NCBI GenBank assembly: GCA_016906335.1
Contig: JADEYG010000009.1
Coordinates: 62,001-126,000 of the forward strand
Direction of reading: 5' to 3'
DNA: 64,000 bases
Source of the DNA: Novakomyces olei
Lineage: Eukaryota; Ascomycota; Novakomycetes; Novakomycetales; Novakomycetaceae
Below, in pieces: positions 21,099 to 33,870 of this stretch. Both the position numbers and the translations under genes were made by a program. The notes below the pieces were generated by a model. The model was not told the DNA's origin and ran no database searches. It saw only the letters and a program-made list of their open reading frames with translations. Numbering within the stretch: the first letter of the stretch is position 1; every line of letters begins with the position of its first letter.

Positions 21099-24000
21099 AT
21101 GGCCTCGTCCTACTCTGAAAACGAGCCGCCGCCACCACAAGCTTCAGTGTTCGGGCGACCGACGCCGGTGGCTATGAAGCCGCAAACGGATATAGCCGTG
21201 AGCGTACCTGCTGCTACTCCAGATACCACAAATGGGGAACGGAAATCTGTAAAGGATTTGGCTGCTCAGGAACTTGCCCACGATGAGTCTCTGGCTACGG
21301 AAATGTGGAGGATGTATGCAAAGCAAAAGGCACAGCTGCCGAACGGGGCTCGTATGGAGAATCTGAGCTGGCGAATGATGGCCATGTCCCTTCGCAAACA
21401 GGAACACGATCGTCGAAGGTACTTTAGATGGATATACGAAATTATTTTGTTGGGTTTTTGTCAGATTTAGGTTTTTGGAAACAGTTTCTCTTTCATTTGT
21501 TTATTGTTCCTTGATCGTTGTTGGAAATGAACTGCTTTTCGGAGTTTCGGCCTTTTTTTGTTCGTCTTGTTGAGAGTCACTTATGGATCACTAACCTTAT
21601 TAGGGCCTCTTTCAATGCTATTAATGCTTCTACGGAGACCCTGACCGGTTCAGGTGCCCTGTCCGGCTTCAGCGCTAGACCTGCTATACGTGATGGCGGG
21701 TTCTCTGGAGCCGCAGTCGGTGTAGGAAATTTTGGAGATAACGATTTCACGTTTGGGCCTATGCAGTTGGACGACAATATCTCGGATGCTGTTATGTCTC
21801 CTCCATCGGCTACAAATGTACAAGATCGATCCGGCGCCGGTAATAAGGCATTCAACGACCGAAGCGCTGATCGTGATACGATTGGTGCTGCTTTTGCTTC
21901 TGTACCTGCTACTCATGACAAAATGTCAGAGTTCGGATTTGTGCAGCGGCATGTGCGTAAAACTTCGTTTGATGTTGCAAAGGTATGTGTATTCAATTTA
22001 TTTTAAATCTATTTTCTTTTTAATATTTTCACCTCGCGAATCTAATGTCAAGGGCAAAAAACGACGAGCCGAATTTTCTCCACATATGCACGCTATCAAT
22101 TCTATTGTCATACCTCATGATACAGGAAACGACGTGGTAACACCGACAGATCCTCCGTCTTTTCCCCTGCAGACTTCACATCCAAACGCATACCCATATA
22201 ATATAGATCCCTTATCGCTGGACAACGATGTGGGATCTAACCCTTCGAGCTACCAGTCGTTCCAATTCCAAGAATCTCTGCACGACCATGGAGGCTTCCA
22301 ATCGCTTTACAACTCACTAAACAATTCTACTCATTCACAGGCTTTTTCACCAGCGTCAATGGTCTCTTCCGCTATCCAATCGCAAGCGACTACACCTCAT
22401 GCTTATCCAGAGATGAATGAAAGTATTTTCTTTAACGGGTTTGCTGGCAGTTTACCAATCAGAAACTCAAGTCACCAATCACCAGCGGAAAGCAGTTTGT
22501 TTTCACCTGAAGCTTCATCGGAAGTTACACCTTCTTCCGTCTCTTCTTCACACATGACGAACCCTTACCACCACAAACATGCCAGTTCATTCTCAAGTGC
22601 TTCGCATGTAAATCCTACACAGATTTTGAATGGGAGCAATAGTGCCAGAGACGTCAACTCCCTGCAACAGCACCAGCAAAACCTTGTTAAACAGTTTAGG
22701 CTACAAAAGCCCAAAAAGAGTGTTTTTACTTCGGGCGGGGATGATTCAGAGAATGATGATGATGATTCTATGAACAATAGTCTTCAACAATACACAAGTA
22801 ATCACTCAGTACATAGTACAGGTGGCTACAATGCACGAGGTTCCGCTATTCAATCACCTGTTGACCTTGTTGATCAGGGCCATCAGCAATCATCTGCGAT
22901 ATCTCCCGAATACATCCAGTCTCCCCGGAAGAGCAAGCTCGAGGGATTCTATCCTGTAAAATCAGGATCCCAGCAGCAGCAGGCACAGTCGCAAGTGCAG
23001 CCGCACTCACTGGGTTCACAGAATCCTCGGTACGGGACAGCAATGGGAATTGATCTAAGCCGGGCAAAGTTTTCAAATAATACCAATACTAATACTAATA
23101 CTAACTCTGTGAATAATAATGTGAATAATAATGTTAATAATAATAATGCAAATGGAGGATCAACCACACCCGGAGCACACGCTTATTCCTTCTCAAGTTC
23201 TGGGTTTGCCAATTCAAGTGCATCTCACTCGGCAGCTTCTTCATTACAGTATTCTGGAACTAATACTGGCCCCAGTACTGCTTCAACTAGCGCATATAAT
23301 TCATCAGGGCGGCCTCGCAAAGTTACAATTGCAACACCAGACACGGAATACGATGCCTGGCTTTCTACAACTCAGTCTTCTTCGTCTGCTGCTGCGGGAA
23401 TGCTTTCAAAAATCAATTCTTCTTCTAGCCTGAATGGATCTTTGCCTGTTTCATTGGACGATTCTGCCACCCGTGGATCTATGGCAGGGTCGCGTAAAAC
23501 GAGCAGTACTTCTCTTGCCTCGGATTCTGCTGTTGCGCGACGGAAATATGCGTCCTCGGGGAATTCGCCTGTTGCTTCAGGACCCGGAGTGGGTTCAGGA
23601 CCTTCAAATAATGCTCCAATTAATGCTGAAGACATGTTTAGTAAACATGATCGCGCTGGAGGAGCATCAGCTTCCTCCTCCTCTTCTCTAAAAGCCGGAA
23701 ACAATGGATTAGCAGCCGGTCCTGGAGCAGGATCGGTGGTGGGCGGGGTTGGTGCAAATAAATCGGAACTTGGATCCGCCCCGACATGTACAAACTGCCA
23801 TACTCAAACAACTCCACTATGGCGAAGGAACCCGGAAGGTCAGCCGCTTTGTAATGCATGTGGTCTATTTTTAAAGCTGCACGGAGTCGTTCGGCCACTT
23901 TCACTAAAGTCTGATATTATAAAGAAACGAAACCGTGGAGGCCCCTTGTCTTCAACGGGACCAGTTGTGGGAGGAGCAAATACTGCAGGTAGTACTACGA

Positions 24001-24779
24001 ATGCAAGTCTCCCAGGTTCATCAAGGGAAGGTTCTATTGTTTCCCTGAATAGTATGAGCGGCAAGCAGGAGTCTGGAGGGATTGCCAAAAGGTCGAACAG
24101 TTCAACGGCCGGAATGGGTCCCGGAAGCGGATCCGGATCCGGATCCGCTCACGGTCGGCGTCAGAGCTCAGTCTCGTCACGGAACGGTCAGGCGCATACG
24201 GCCGATAGTACACCGACTTACTCTCTCCAATCACCGGGAACTGAGCCTAATGGAGCCAGTTCGGGGATGAGAAGTGGAAGTCTGATTATTGGAGAGGATT
24301 CGTTGCGCACAGATGGAATTCAGCACCTTACAGAGTTTCTTGTAAATTTTGGAAATACTTCGGCTGCCTCTGAAAGGCCTAAAGACTCGAATGCTGGCGA
24401 CGGGTTGACGGCCGGTTCTCTGCATGATAGCACGGAGCTGAGTCCGGAGAAGGATCACAGTAATAGTAGTCGTGGGTTTAATAATGGACTGCACTTCCCG
24501 GACTTATTACAGGACAGCAGCCGAATGGCGGTGGACAGCTCGAGCCCCGCCGACGATCTTATATCAGCTGCCTCGCGCGGAAAGTCTCGTGATTTGTTTT
24601 CCCGCTCTGGCGATTCTCAGGTCGGAGGATCCAACAGGTTAGAGCACCGATTACATCAGCAGCAAGATTCAGGGTACTCTGCTCTTGGGTCCCGCGAGTT
24701 TAATCATATACCGATAAGCAGCAATGACGAAGATCAGCAAGCACATATGAGTGATTGGGACTGGCTGACTACGATCTAG
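21099..24779 (+). CDS. areA: AreA/NIT2-type GATA factor, global nitrogen regulator
   Basis: Activator of nitrogen-catabolite genes when preferred nitrogen is scarce. Exons 21099-21418, 21604-21982 and 22053-24779 give 1141 aa, longer than A. nidulans AreA (876). The N-terminal block [33 protein letters not shown] is split by register only, not by introns, and is the DUF1752-type region of AreA/NIT2 factors. [20 protein letters not shown] crosses intron 2. The single C4 finger [20 protein letters not shown]...[16 protein letters not shown] plus the basic SDIIKKRNR lies at about residues 812-862. The extreme C-terminus SDWDWLTTI matches the tail bound by the NmrA co-repressor. Long Ser/Asn/Gln/Gly-rich linkers with short repeats fill the rest. 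It probably controls the amidase at 13.5 kb. Confidence 0.93.
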
Positions 24780-27255
24780 TCAAATTAATTTTGTGCAATT
24801 ATCGCGAGATTTTACTTTGTAGCCACATGTGTCGTTGCTGGCCTGTTTGTGTGTTTGAGTCTCTTCTACTGGAAAGAGTATTCGTCTTGTCGATCTCAAC
24901 TATATTATGTCATGGGGCATTTGTTTTTGTTTGAAATTAGAATTTTTACGTCGTTTTATCGACTGCGGAGTATCATACTGTTGTCTTTTTGCCAGCTTCT
25001 TTTTTATTCTTTTTAAGTTTTGTGGAAAAGCTGTCTTTGATTAAGCAGATATTTGTATTTTGTTTTGAGGTAAATGTCTATTGTGAAAAGGTCAATATTT
25101 TAATTTGGGCGATGGTTATCGCGGCCTCTTTGGTGAAACAATTTTTCAATATTTCCAATGGTGGCTTGTTTTGTAAATTTAATGCGCTTTTCATCATCAC
25201 GGGCTTATGATCCGAAACCGACGGTCTGAAACCCGTAATTTGAACTTGTGGTGATTCCATGTTTTTTTATTTTATATGTCTACGGTTCATGTTTTTTTCA
25301 TACTTTATAGTTTTGTGAGCGGTTCGCTTATTGCGACTGCGTAGCTAGAGCCCAAACGACAAATTTTGTATATGATTGATTAGTTTTCGAGGTACATCTA
25401 ACGTTACTAAATTATAAACTCAGAGCTCCATTAATTCCTTACCGCATAGGCCCGGAAAAAACATGCTTTCAAGTGCCACTGCGTGCATTATTGCTTGACC
25501 ATTACAATATTTGATGAACTTTAAATCGGGTAATCGTGTGGATGCCATGTGGAGGAAACCACCAGAACGAATTTTTTTGAAAACGAGGCAATATTGGTAC
25601 AAAAATCTGCGCCAAAAGTCTTAAATTCTACCTGTCGCAATAATGTTAGTATAATGAAACGAGTTTTCTATTAGGTTTATGTATCGTAGTCCTCGGAGAT
25701 TCGGCAGTAGATCATTCGGTCCTAGATCGGCGACCATTGTCTCTATTAATAGCGCACGGCTAGAAAAAGCCAAAGACCTTAAAATAGAAAAATTTATGCA
25801 ACATTAATGGACTATTTAATTCCAATTGGTAGCGGCAGAGCTAAGCTAAATCTATGAAGCTCTGTTCACAATAGGGTACGCTTACTAAACCCTTATAACG
25901 AAAAATACGACAATAAGAAGGTATTATACGAATGAAATAATAATATTGTATAATTAGCCCACAAGATGATTATTGTTGTGATATTATACTGTGATATAAA
26001 TAGTAGTACGTCCCTAAGGTCTTTCAGCCTTACAATACACAGGCTTACTATTATTATACCTTCACAGCCCAAACCACTGGTAAAAAATCATCCACACAAA
26101 ATGAAAAATAAATACAGCCGCAGAGACAGCGTCAAGAGTGAAACAAATTGGACAGAGAAATAGTGCCTTATTCAAAAACTTGAGCATCTTTGGAGCGCAG
26201 ATATTGTATTTGTTCAAGGGCAGCGTACAGCAAACGATACACGTAATTAAAAGACTTAAACAAAGTGTATATAATATACATCATAGAGCGGTAATCAATC
26301 AATCAATTATTATTAATACTACTTGTAACTGAGTATTCAATCAAAACACAGCATTTGCAATAAGAATAGCAGGACATTTTATAATATGTCTACGAAATAT
26401 ACCGCTTTACGCATATAACTCGTAAGCCCCATACGCGAGGAAAACGAGCAGGGCCAACTGATCTCGTCAACGCGCATATATTGGGTGTCGAAGCTGCCGC
26501 GTTCTCGGCTTGGCACATTGTGCGTGTGTGTCCGACATGCAAGACGCTTCAGAGGGGCCAAAGCTGAGAATCTTGTGTGGTACGTTTTAATTTCCCCTCT
26601 TTTCCTTTTTCAATGTCTTGTTTGGATGCTTTTTGTCCACCTTTTCTTGCCTGAGAAAATCGGGTTTGGATTCCGCTATTGTTTGGATTCTGTATTTGCT
26701 CTATGCTCGTGGCACACGTTTATTTGGCGCGTACTTGAAGGTTCCGCTTTTGATTCCGACGGTGTGCCGCGAAATTTGGGCGTTTTCAGTGAATGATCTG
26801 TTTATAATGCTTTTCTCTATTTTTAAGAATTCGGTCCTGTTTACACGAATTGCTTTATTTTTCGATTTGAAATTGCTGTTGTCTGCATTGAGCAGGTAAA
26901 GCTTGGATTTGATTGGGTTCTGTGCGTCTGCCTGTTTAGACGGACCAGAATTTAGTGCGTCCGGTCAATTTTGAAAACAGTGTGGATAAAGGATTATACC
27001 TGGTTTCACTTTTATACGCGCTCCCATTCCGCAGAGAATTGGTTCAGTTTTCAGCTCAAAAGGCTATGGCCATATTTAGTCTTTAATCTGGTCTTTGTTT
27101 AAATTATGTTATTTGTTTGTTACCCCATAAATGCCTTTTTTTTTTCAGTTTTTTTTTCTTTAGTCAGTCGCCGCTGATCGTTTGGCATCAATTCTACAAT
27201 CTCCCATTTTCCAAAACTCGCCTTTTACAGATTTCGCACTTTATTTTGCATATGT
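24780..27255. other. Intergenic region between AreA and the Svl3/Pam1-like gene
   Basis: About 2.5 kb, T-rich on the plus strand near both genes. Open frames up to about 100 codons (for example 26485-26796) have no recognisable similarity and look like chance. The first few hundred bases are presumably AreA 3' UTR, which in AreA genes governs mRNA turnover. No tRNA or repeat was found. Confidence 0.5.
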
Positions 27256-29908
27256 ATGATCATGAACAACACTAATGCCCTTCTAGTCGGCAGCTCTCCT
27301 TTGATCGCGTTTTTTGCTTGGCGCGTTCGGTCAAGCAATGCTTGTGAGTGTGATGTCGTATGGCCTTCGCATTACGATGCAATAGCGTCTTTTGGACTTT
27401 CAATAAAGTGAGGTTAGAGCTATTGTTCCACGTCTAACGTATATTAGGTCGTCGTCGTTGGGTGCAGAAAGATACAAGCCAGCGCAAAGTAAGACATTTT
27501 CATTTTTCATTTATTTTTATTCATTTGTCAAATAAATATAACAAGTAAATTTTTTCAAACGAATACTAATTTAAGTATTTCGGAATATACGAGAAGCGTG
27601 TAATGATTTACCGTACGATTATGTTGTTTGCCAGGCAAGCGCGGCAGACTGCATTGACGTTTCAAACATGATTGAATGCGCAGTTACGCCTTCGCATACG
27701 TGCATTGTAATAGAAACAGGAGACTCGTTGGATGCTGAATCGGAATTTTGTGCAAAGTTCCCAAGAAATTTAGTAGCAACCCTGGTTTGCGATGCAGATT
27801 TAATGCAAATTGGGCCTGCGGAGTTTGATCACATTGGCGAGGCTAAAGCGGTACTTGGCTGGATTTCTCCCAACGCGCATTTGCCATTGGAGGCTCAGCA
27901 GGACATGGTTGAGTCGCTGGCGCTTACACTTGAAGCGGGATCATTGCCATGTAGCATATCAGACAATATAATTAAGGAGAAATGGAGGCAATTAGTCGGC
28001 CCAATGGCTCTTTACCCGCTAACAGTCGTTATGAACGAGCCCAGTGTGGCCAAAATCGTATCTCGAGCAGCTGGCCGCGATCTTTTAACAGGAATCATTG
28101 AGGAGATTGTGTACTGTATCTCGGCAAGATTCAATGATGTGCAAGATGAAAAAATTAAATCAAGAAATGTCTATAACCGAATCACCGCTCGATCCTCTGC
28201 ATCAAATTCTGCAGAGGCCCAAAACCCATTGTACAAAGAATATGCATCCCGAAGGCCTCTGTCTCTCTCTGTTTATGTTCAACCTTTAGCTGAAATGATC
28301 TCGGACCTTGATCCGGATGTACCCCGTATCAAAACGGTCCATGCAATTCTGGAACAGTTGAATCAGAGCGATCGTCTGCCTTACATGTTGAACGGAGGCA
28401 ATTCGTCTTTTGACGGTTCTTCTGTGTCTTCATTCAGACAAGGGGCAACGGCAAGAAGAGGAGCTCCTCCTTATCCCTACAGCAACAACACTTCAAGCGA
28501 AATACTATCACGGCCTTCAATGTCGGCTCCGTCTTCCGCTGTCCTTGACCCTCAGCCACCCGAGTTGATTGGCGTCCCTGGTGCTGTTTCTCCCGATGCA
28601 ATTGATCCACGGGCCTTTATGAATGGACCAGACAGGTATGGTGGAGGTAGACAGCCGGGAACAGGTCCGGGACCTGTTCCGGGTCCCGGTAATGGTCTCG
28701 GTCCGGCCCCAGGCAATTATGGGGTTTCTCGGCCTCCAGTCCGTGCAATTCGATCGGTTTCGCAAATGAGTTTTGATCAGAATGGCGGTCAATTTCAGCA
28801 ACAAAGGATCCCCGGTCGGCCCCCTATTCCGATGGGCCTAGGTGTCAATCCTGGTCAAGCAAGGCGAGGCCAAATGCCTTTCCCTCCCGCACGTTCACCG
28901 GCAGGAATGGCCGGCCCGGGTCCCGGTTATTTTGACGAAGATGATGATGATGACGATTACGGAATGGCCGTTTACCAAAGAACCAAAGGCAGCGGTAATA
29001 AAGCCATGGGTCGTCGTCAGCCTCAGATTGATCCAGAGATGGTGGATATGATGAGCTTGACAAATAGGCGAACAAGAAAATCACAAAATATCCCCAACAA
29101 GGGCTACATGCGTTCAATGTTGAATGATGCAGAAGCAAGTGGACGTGTGCCCCCACAAATGATGAATGGGCCTCCTCCTCCTCGGGCAGGTGCTGCCTCC
29201 TATATGGGAATGCCTTCTCCCAGACTTCGGCAAGGAAGCCGAAACGGGCCCCCACCAATGAGCCCGGGCCCGGGATCGATTCCGGGCGAGCAACGAATTG
29301 TAGACAATCCCATGTTCTCCTCCACGGGAAGCCCGTACGCTATGGTGGACACGATGGAAGCGTCTAGAACAAATTCAATGACGACCCAGCGTGTTGATGA
29401 CCTCGGAATGTTACGTAGAGATTCGGCAATGGCCGGTGGAGGGATGCCTCGGTTAGGGTTGTCAAACAGTGGGGGTCCATACGGTGGGGGTCCATACGGT
29501 GGGGGTCCCTATGGTGGGGGTCCCTACGGTTCTGTCCCGTACGGTGGGGGGCCGTACGGTGGGGGCCGTGCGAACGGAGTCGGAGCCTCAACTAGCCGTC
29601 CGCAGCTTGTCTCGTCAAACTCTTCCGCAAGTTACTACAACTCCTCTACTCTTCGAGGCAATGGAAATGGCAATGATAATGGAAATTTTAGCGATTCGGC
29701 AGCAAATGGGGGAGGAAACGAAATCGATGAACCGTTAGCTCCGCCCCCACTTCCTCAGAAATCAGGTGGACAGCCTCCGGTACGGAGTGTTACGGGAAGT
29801 GCAAGTGCAAGCATACATTCCAATAGGGGAGGAGAGCATATGAGCTATGGAGAAGGAAGCAGTTCGAGCAGTTTAGAACGGAATAATTTGGGACATGATT
29901 ATACGTGA
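27256..29908 (+). CDS. Svl3/Pam1-like protein with ketopantoate-reductase-like domain
   Basis: Fungal-specific protein. Yeast Svl3 and Pam1 localise to the bud cortex and affect polarised growth and vacuole shape. Exons 27256-27407, 27448-27488 and 27576-29908 give 841 aa. The N-terminus is a Rossmann-type fold (NTNALLVGSSPLIAFFAWRV, CDVVWPSHYDAIASFGLS). Then come LPYDYVVCQASAADCIDVSN, VTPSHTCIVIETGD, FDHIGEAKAVLGWI and the helical KPR-type C-domain (ISDNIIKEKWRQLVGPMALY, YASRRPLSLSVYVQPL), closely following Svl3 order. From about residue 340 it is disordered: Pro/Gly/Arg-rich, with an acidic DEDDDDDDYG run and a GGPYG repeat. Catalytic competence is doubtful. Exon 2 is only 41 nt and intron 1 only 40 nt. 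ATG at 27262 is an alternative start. Confidence 0.85.
29471..29569 (+). repeat. 15-bp coding repeat (GGPYG units) in the Svl3/Pam1-like gene
   Basis: About six to seven imperfect copies of a 15-bp unit like GGGGGTCCATACGGT, encoding GGPYG repeats in the disordered tail. The copies differ mostly at third positions. Confidence 0.85.
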
Positions 29909-30495
29909 CTGTATAAAGTTTTGTTTATATATCATCGGATATTTTACTTCAGGTGAAGCGTATGGCATATGATATGATGTGGATGTCGCTTGTATCTATA
30001 GACTCTTGTCTTGGTTTTTGTTTTCTTTTTTTTTTTCTTTTCTTTTATGTTTTTTTAATCGATTTTTTAAATGCCCAGTGCTCTGCGCAGCAGACAGGGT
30101 AAAGGCTGATACACTTGTCAAAGCAACGATCATGGAAATCAAAAATAAGAAAAAATGTTCAAAAGAGAAGAAGAATTGTTAAATCAGCATTTATATTGAA
30201 TCCCGGTGATTGACACGTAATATGCATTTACTTTACACCTATAATAATTAAACGAAAAGGAATCAATGATGGGAAGCGTTGGTCTTCAATCTGTCAGAAG
30301 GGCATAATGGCCCCGGATTACACATTACTTGGCTGGTGTCTCGTTAAGCCGTGATCTTCAAAACAGTCTGTCTCATATACTAATTCTTAATACCGGGTAG
30401 TTGTTTAATAATCATTTGGTCCCGTTTTACTTTTTTTCGTTCAGGGCATAGTATTCGCAGTAACAACCCATATAAAATATACATATTAAATATTA

Positions 30496-30576
30496 ATCTA
30501 CATGCAGAAATTGGTAGACTGGCTAAATTTAGATTTAGCTTTGTCTAAACATATGGGTTCATTCCCATTGTAGATA
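30496..30576 (+). other. Degenerate organelle-type tRNA-Leu-like sequence
   Basis: A 7-bp acceptor stem ATCTACA/TGTAGAT closes an 80-nt segment. It has the organellar tRNA-Leu D-loop signature AAATTGGTAGA, an anticodon-like arm GCTAA...TTAGC with TAG in the loop, a long variable region, and a T-arm ATGGG-TTCATT-CCCAT. The anticodon and T loops are 8 (or 6) and 6 nt instead of 7, so it is unlikely to be functional. A mitochondrial insertion (NUMT) remnant is my best guess. Confidence 0.35.
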
Positions 30577-33500
30577 CTTAGTATATATATATACTATATA
30601 CATAATATGAATTTGTATGCTAAGAAAGTCATAAGCTTCATGCTATAAATTTGCTCTTCGTTCGCTCGGCGAATTCTCCGTTGTTTGTTTGTAACTGTAA
30701 ATTACTTCACTTGATTACAGTCAACGAAGTCGGGAGTGGCATTAATTGGTTTTGCGTACAAGCAATTTTCGACTATCGCTAATAATTATAAACTGCGTTG
30801 GTTTTATAGCCGAGATATAAGCGATGCACAAGCAATGCTATTGTGCACAAGGCGATTAAACGAGCGAATGATCTTCCAATATCGAGAATCTCATATGGAC
30901 AGAGTAGCAAAAAATTGATTGGGTCGTGTTTAGTTTGTTACTGTACAGCTGTTACCGTATTGCTTTTGTTTATTCATTTAGTATTTTTTCGTTCACGGTA
31001 CATTAGTACGACTTCAACGTACATCGATCACATCAGTAGCGGCAATACGAAACCAGCTGACGCTGAGCAAAGTATATATAGACGCGTTATATTACATTAC
31101 ATAACGGTTCTGTGTAAGCCATCATGCGCGAAATATTAATGTAAAATGATGCTACACGTATACTCGACCATCCAAACAATCATACGCGCTCTGCATCTTG
31201 GCACTCGTTCACGTAAAACGTTTGCTTCTTCATACAGACGTGCTCGCTGTCCGCTGCTTTTCATGATATGCGCCGAAAGGGGTCGTCTTTCCCGTCGGTG
31301 AGGAGCAGAATCGGATAGACATGCAAACGCCGGATAAATTAATTGTCGTGATGAGGGGAAAAGCCAGCACGACTGGCCTTCGTCATTCTATGTACGCACT
31401 ATTTTTTAATCAAACTCAGTCAGTCGGCTTAGGTAATTATTAATCCATCAGGCCACGTGGGAATTTTCGGCAGATCTGTCGATGGCAGCATTTGTAGGCG
31501 CTGTTGTCAGTATGCTCATAATGTGAGTTTCAGGAAATGCGTAATTTTATTGGACAATATCACATATTTCAAGGCCTTGCAAAAGGATAATTGCAAAATA
31601 GCCGGTAAATCAATCATCTAATTATCTAAGCATTGTTTTTATTATTATGTTTATTTTGCACATTCTCAAGTTGCGCTGGCGTTAATTATACGGTCACCAA
31701 ACAACGGCAGATGGCGGCAGATGATTAATATTTAATGCTTACACACACATGGAGAATTACTTATTATTATTAATCTGCTCGCAACTTTGATCTTGGGAGA
31801 TCTAAGAAGGGTGGGAGGCGATATAAAAACGGAATAATTAAAAGGGTCCTGTTACCTCTCACGGTTGCATCGAAGGTGCCAGCAGAGGTATAGATTTGGC
31901 TTTGCATGAATGAGAGAGTGGGAAAGATGCATAGATGCTTGTAAAATTTTTTGGAATAGATTTTCGCAATGATCTATACATTCGTCAAAGACTGTGATTT
32001 TCCAGCCTTAAATATATACAGGTATTTGCGACAGATCTAGATCTGTACAAAAAGCATGACACATTCCCGTCTGCTTTAGGAAAGTGCGTTTAGTCTCAGG
32101 CACATGATCTGATAACATATCGACCAGTTTGGGCATTATTTACACGATTTGATAATAGGTTTTTCATTTAAAAATTTAAAGTGTTATTTGGCAGACAAGA
32201 GATGCGTGCTTGGGTAATAAAGGAGTGCAGGTATAACAGCTTGTTTAAGATCGAGATCTTCGGCAGCCGCGTACAGCATGCGGCGCGTTAAACCGAATGC
32301 GGAAAGGCTGGGTCTAAAAGGTTGGGTTGGTGAAACAAAGGCTGGACGATGATTTACCGAAGCCATTTGCCACCCACTTTCCCTGCCTGCCATACAAGTG
32401 CCTCTTGCAGCCCAAAGCGCTGTCCTACTAGGATGGAAGCATAGATACTTGGAAATTTTTGGAAATAATGATGACCGAGGCAATGCTAGTGGGGTATTCA
32501 TTTTTGGGGCCCATAACCGAGCGAGTAGTCTTGAGGATGAGTCAAATAGGAAAGAGGTGAGAATACAGGAAAGCTTGAAATATCATCCAAAACCCACAGG
32601 TGGCCTTGTGGGGAAAGAGAGGAGGGCTATCGGCAAAGAGGGGTTCATCAGCGGTGGAGGAGCGAGCATCGTGGTGGGGGCCGAGGGAAACCCAGAGCTT
32701 CCAGCCAGCCCAAGATTCAAAAGTGGCAGGTGTAATTAGCAATTCCTAATTGACAGGTCGCGTGGTGCCTAGTTCGATGCAAGCACGCTGATTGGCTGAG
32801 CATGCTTACGGAAGCCTGGGCCGAGGAGTAATCGCAAACAGGTACGTGCACAGAGTGCACGCAGGCCAAGTATTACGGAGTTTTGTACCTGCTCGCATCG
32901 CGAAAGCCGATCGACTGCGTCTAGCCACGCGGCTTTTCCGTCGCCTTGTTTGGCGAAACTTTTTGCGCGCACATACCATCAAAAGGTGAGGGGAGCACAA
33001 TCACTCTCTTTTAATTACCGTTTTGTTACCGGCCGAAATCCCATGCGATCCACCCATGTGCCAAGACAAATTGATCACCAGTGTGACACGCATGCATAAT
33101 AATAGAGGTAGAATCAACTGAAAAGGTTATGTAATACGCAGTGTATCCCAAGTAAGAATATTTGTGCAGCCAAACACAATTCGGCAATTTGCGTGACAGC
33201 AACTCGCCATGGGTGCAGCAAGCTCCATGCCAAAGGGAGATTCGGCAGATCATGGGCTGGCAAAGCCGAAGCCCAAAAAAGAAAAGTTTCCGCTCTAGAA
33301 CATTTCACTCTCGTCACAACCATCTGAAATGTGACTTGCATTTGGCTCGCCGTGTATGGGTATTATGCCTTGTCGCCAAACCCGTGTCGTCACAGCGCAC
33401 GGCGGGGTGTACCGCCAGCGTGTCTCCCTCTGCGCAAAAGCGTTCTCTTGTGTATATAGACTTGAGCTGCCTGTGTATACTGTGTTTTCTGTGTATACTG

Positions 33501-33580
33501 TGTATTTTGTGTATAGAAAGTCCCGCGGAACTGTCATGTAGCAATGACACCACTCACGCACGTATACGGTACTACGGTAT

Positions 33581-33634
33581 ATAGTGTACACATACGGTAC
33601 ATAGTGTACACATACGGTACATAGTGTACACATA
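33581..33634. repeat. 20-bp tandem repeat, about 2.7 copies
   Basis: Unit ATAGTGTACACATACGGTAC repeats at 33581, 33601 and partially at 33621. Non-coding. Confidence 0.9.
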
Positions 33635-33822
33635 GTCACAAATCCGTATACTGATTAATTAAACGCCATTAATGGGTGTCCGGAGAATATGACATGTCAA
33701 CGTATATACGCCGAAATATTTACGTAAAGCCAACACAACCCTACCACACAATTGTGGACGAGTCCCAAAACGTAAAAATTAAACAGGTCGAGAAAAAGGA
33801 ACGATAAACCCAGCAAAACAAG

Positions 33823-33870
33823 AAATATTAAATAAAACAAATATTAAATAAAACAAATATTAAATAAAAC
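33823..33870. repeat. 16-bp tandem repeat, 3 perfect copies
   Basis: Unit AAATATTAAATAAAAC at 33823, 33839 and 33855. Non-coding. Confidence 0.95.

Noticed and set aside
26485-26899. Overlapping 90-100 codon frames between AreA and the Svl3/Pam1-like gene
   Set aside because: Two frames overlap, are rich in Phe/Leu from T-rich DNA and have no family. They look like non-coding sequence.
32398-32739. 113-codon plus-strand frame (MPLAAQSAVLLGWKH...)
   Set aside because: Similar-length frames exist on the other strand, there is no splice-supported extension, and no similarity was recognised.
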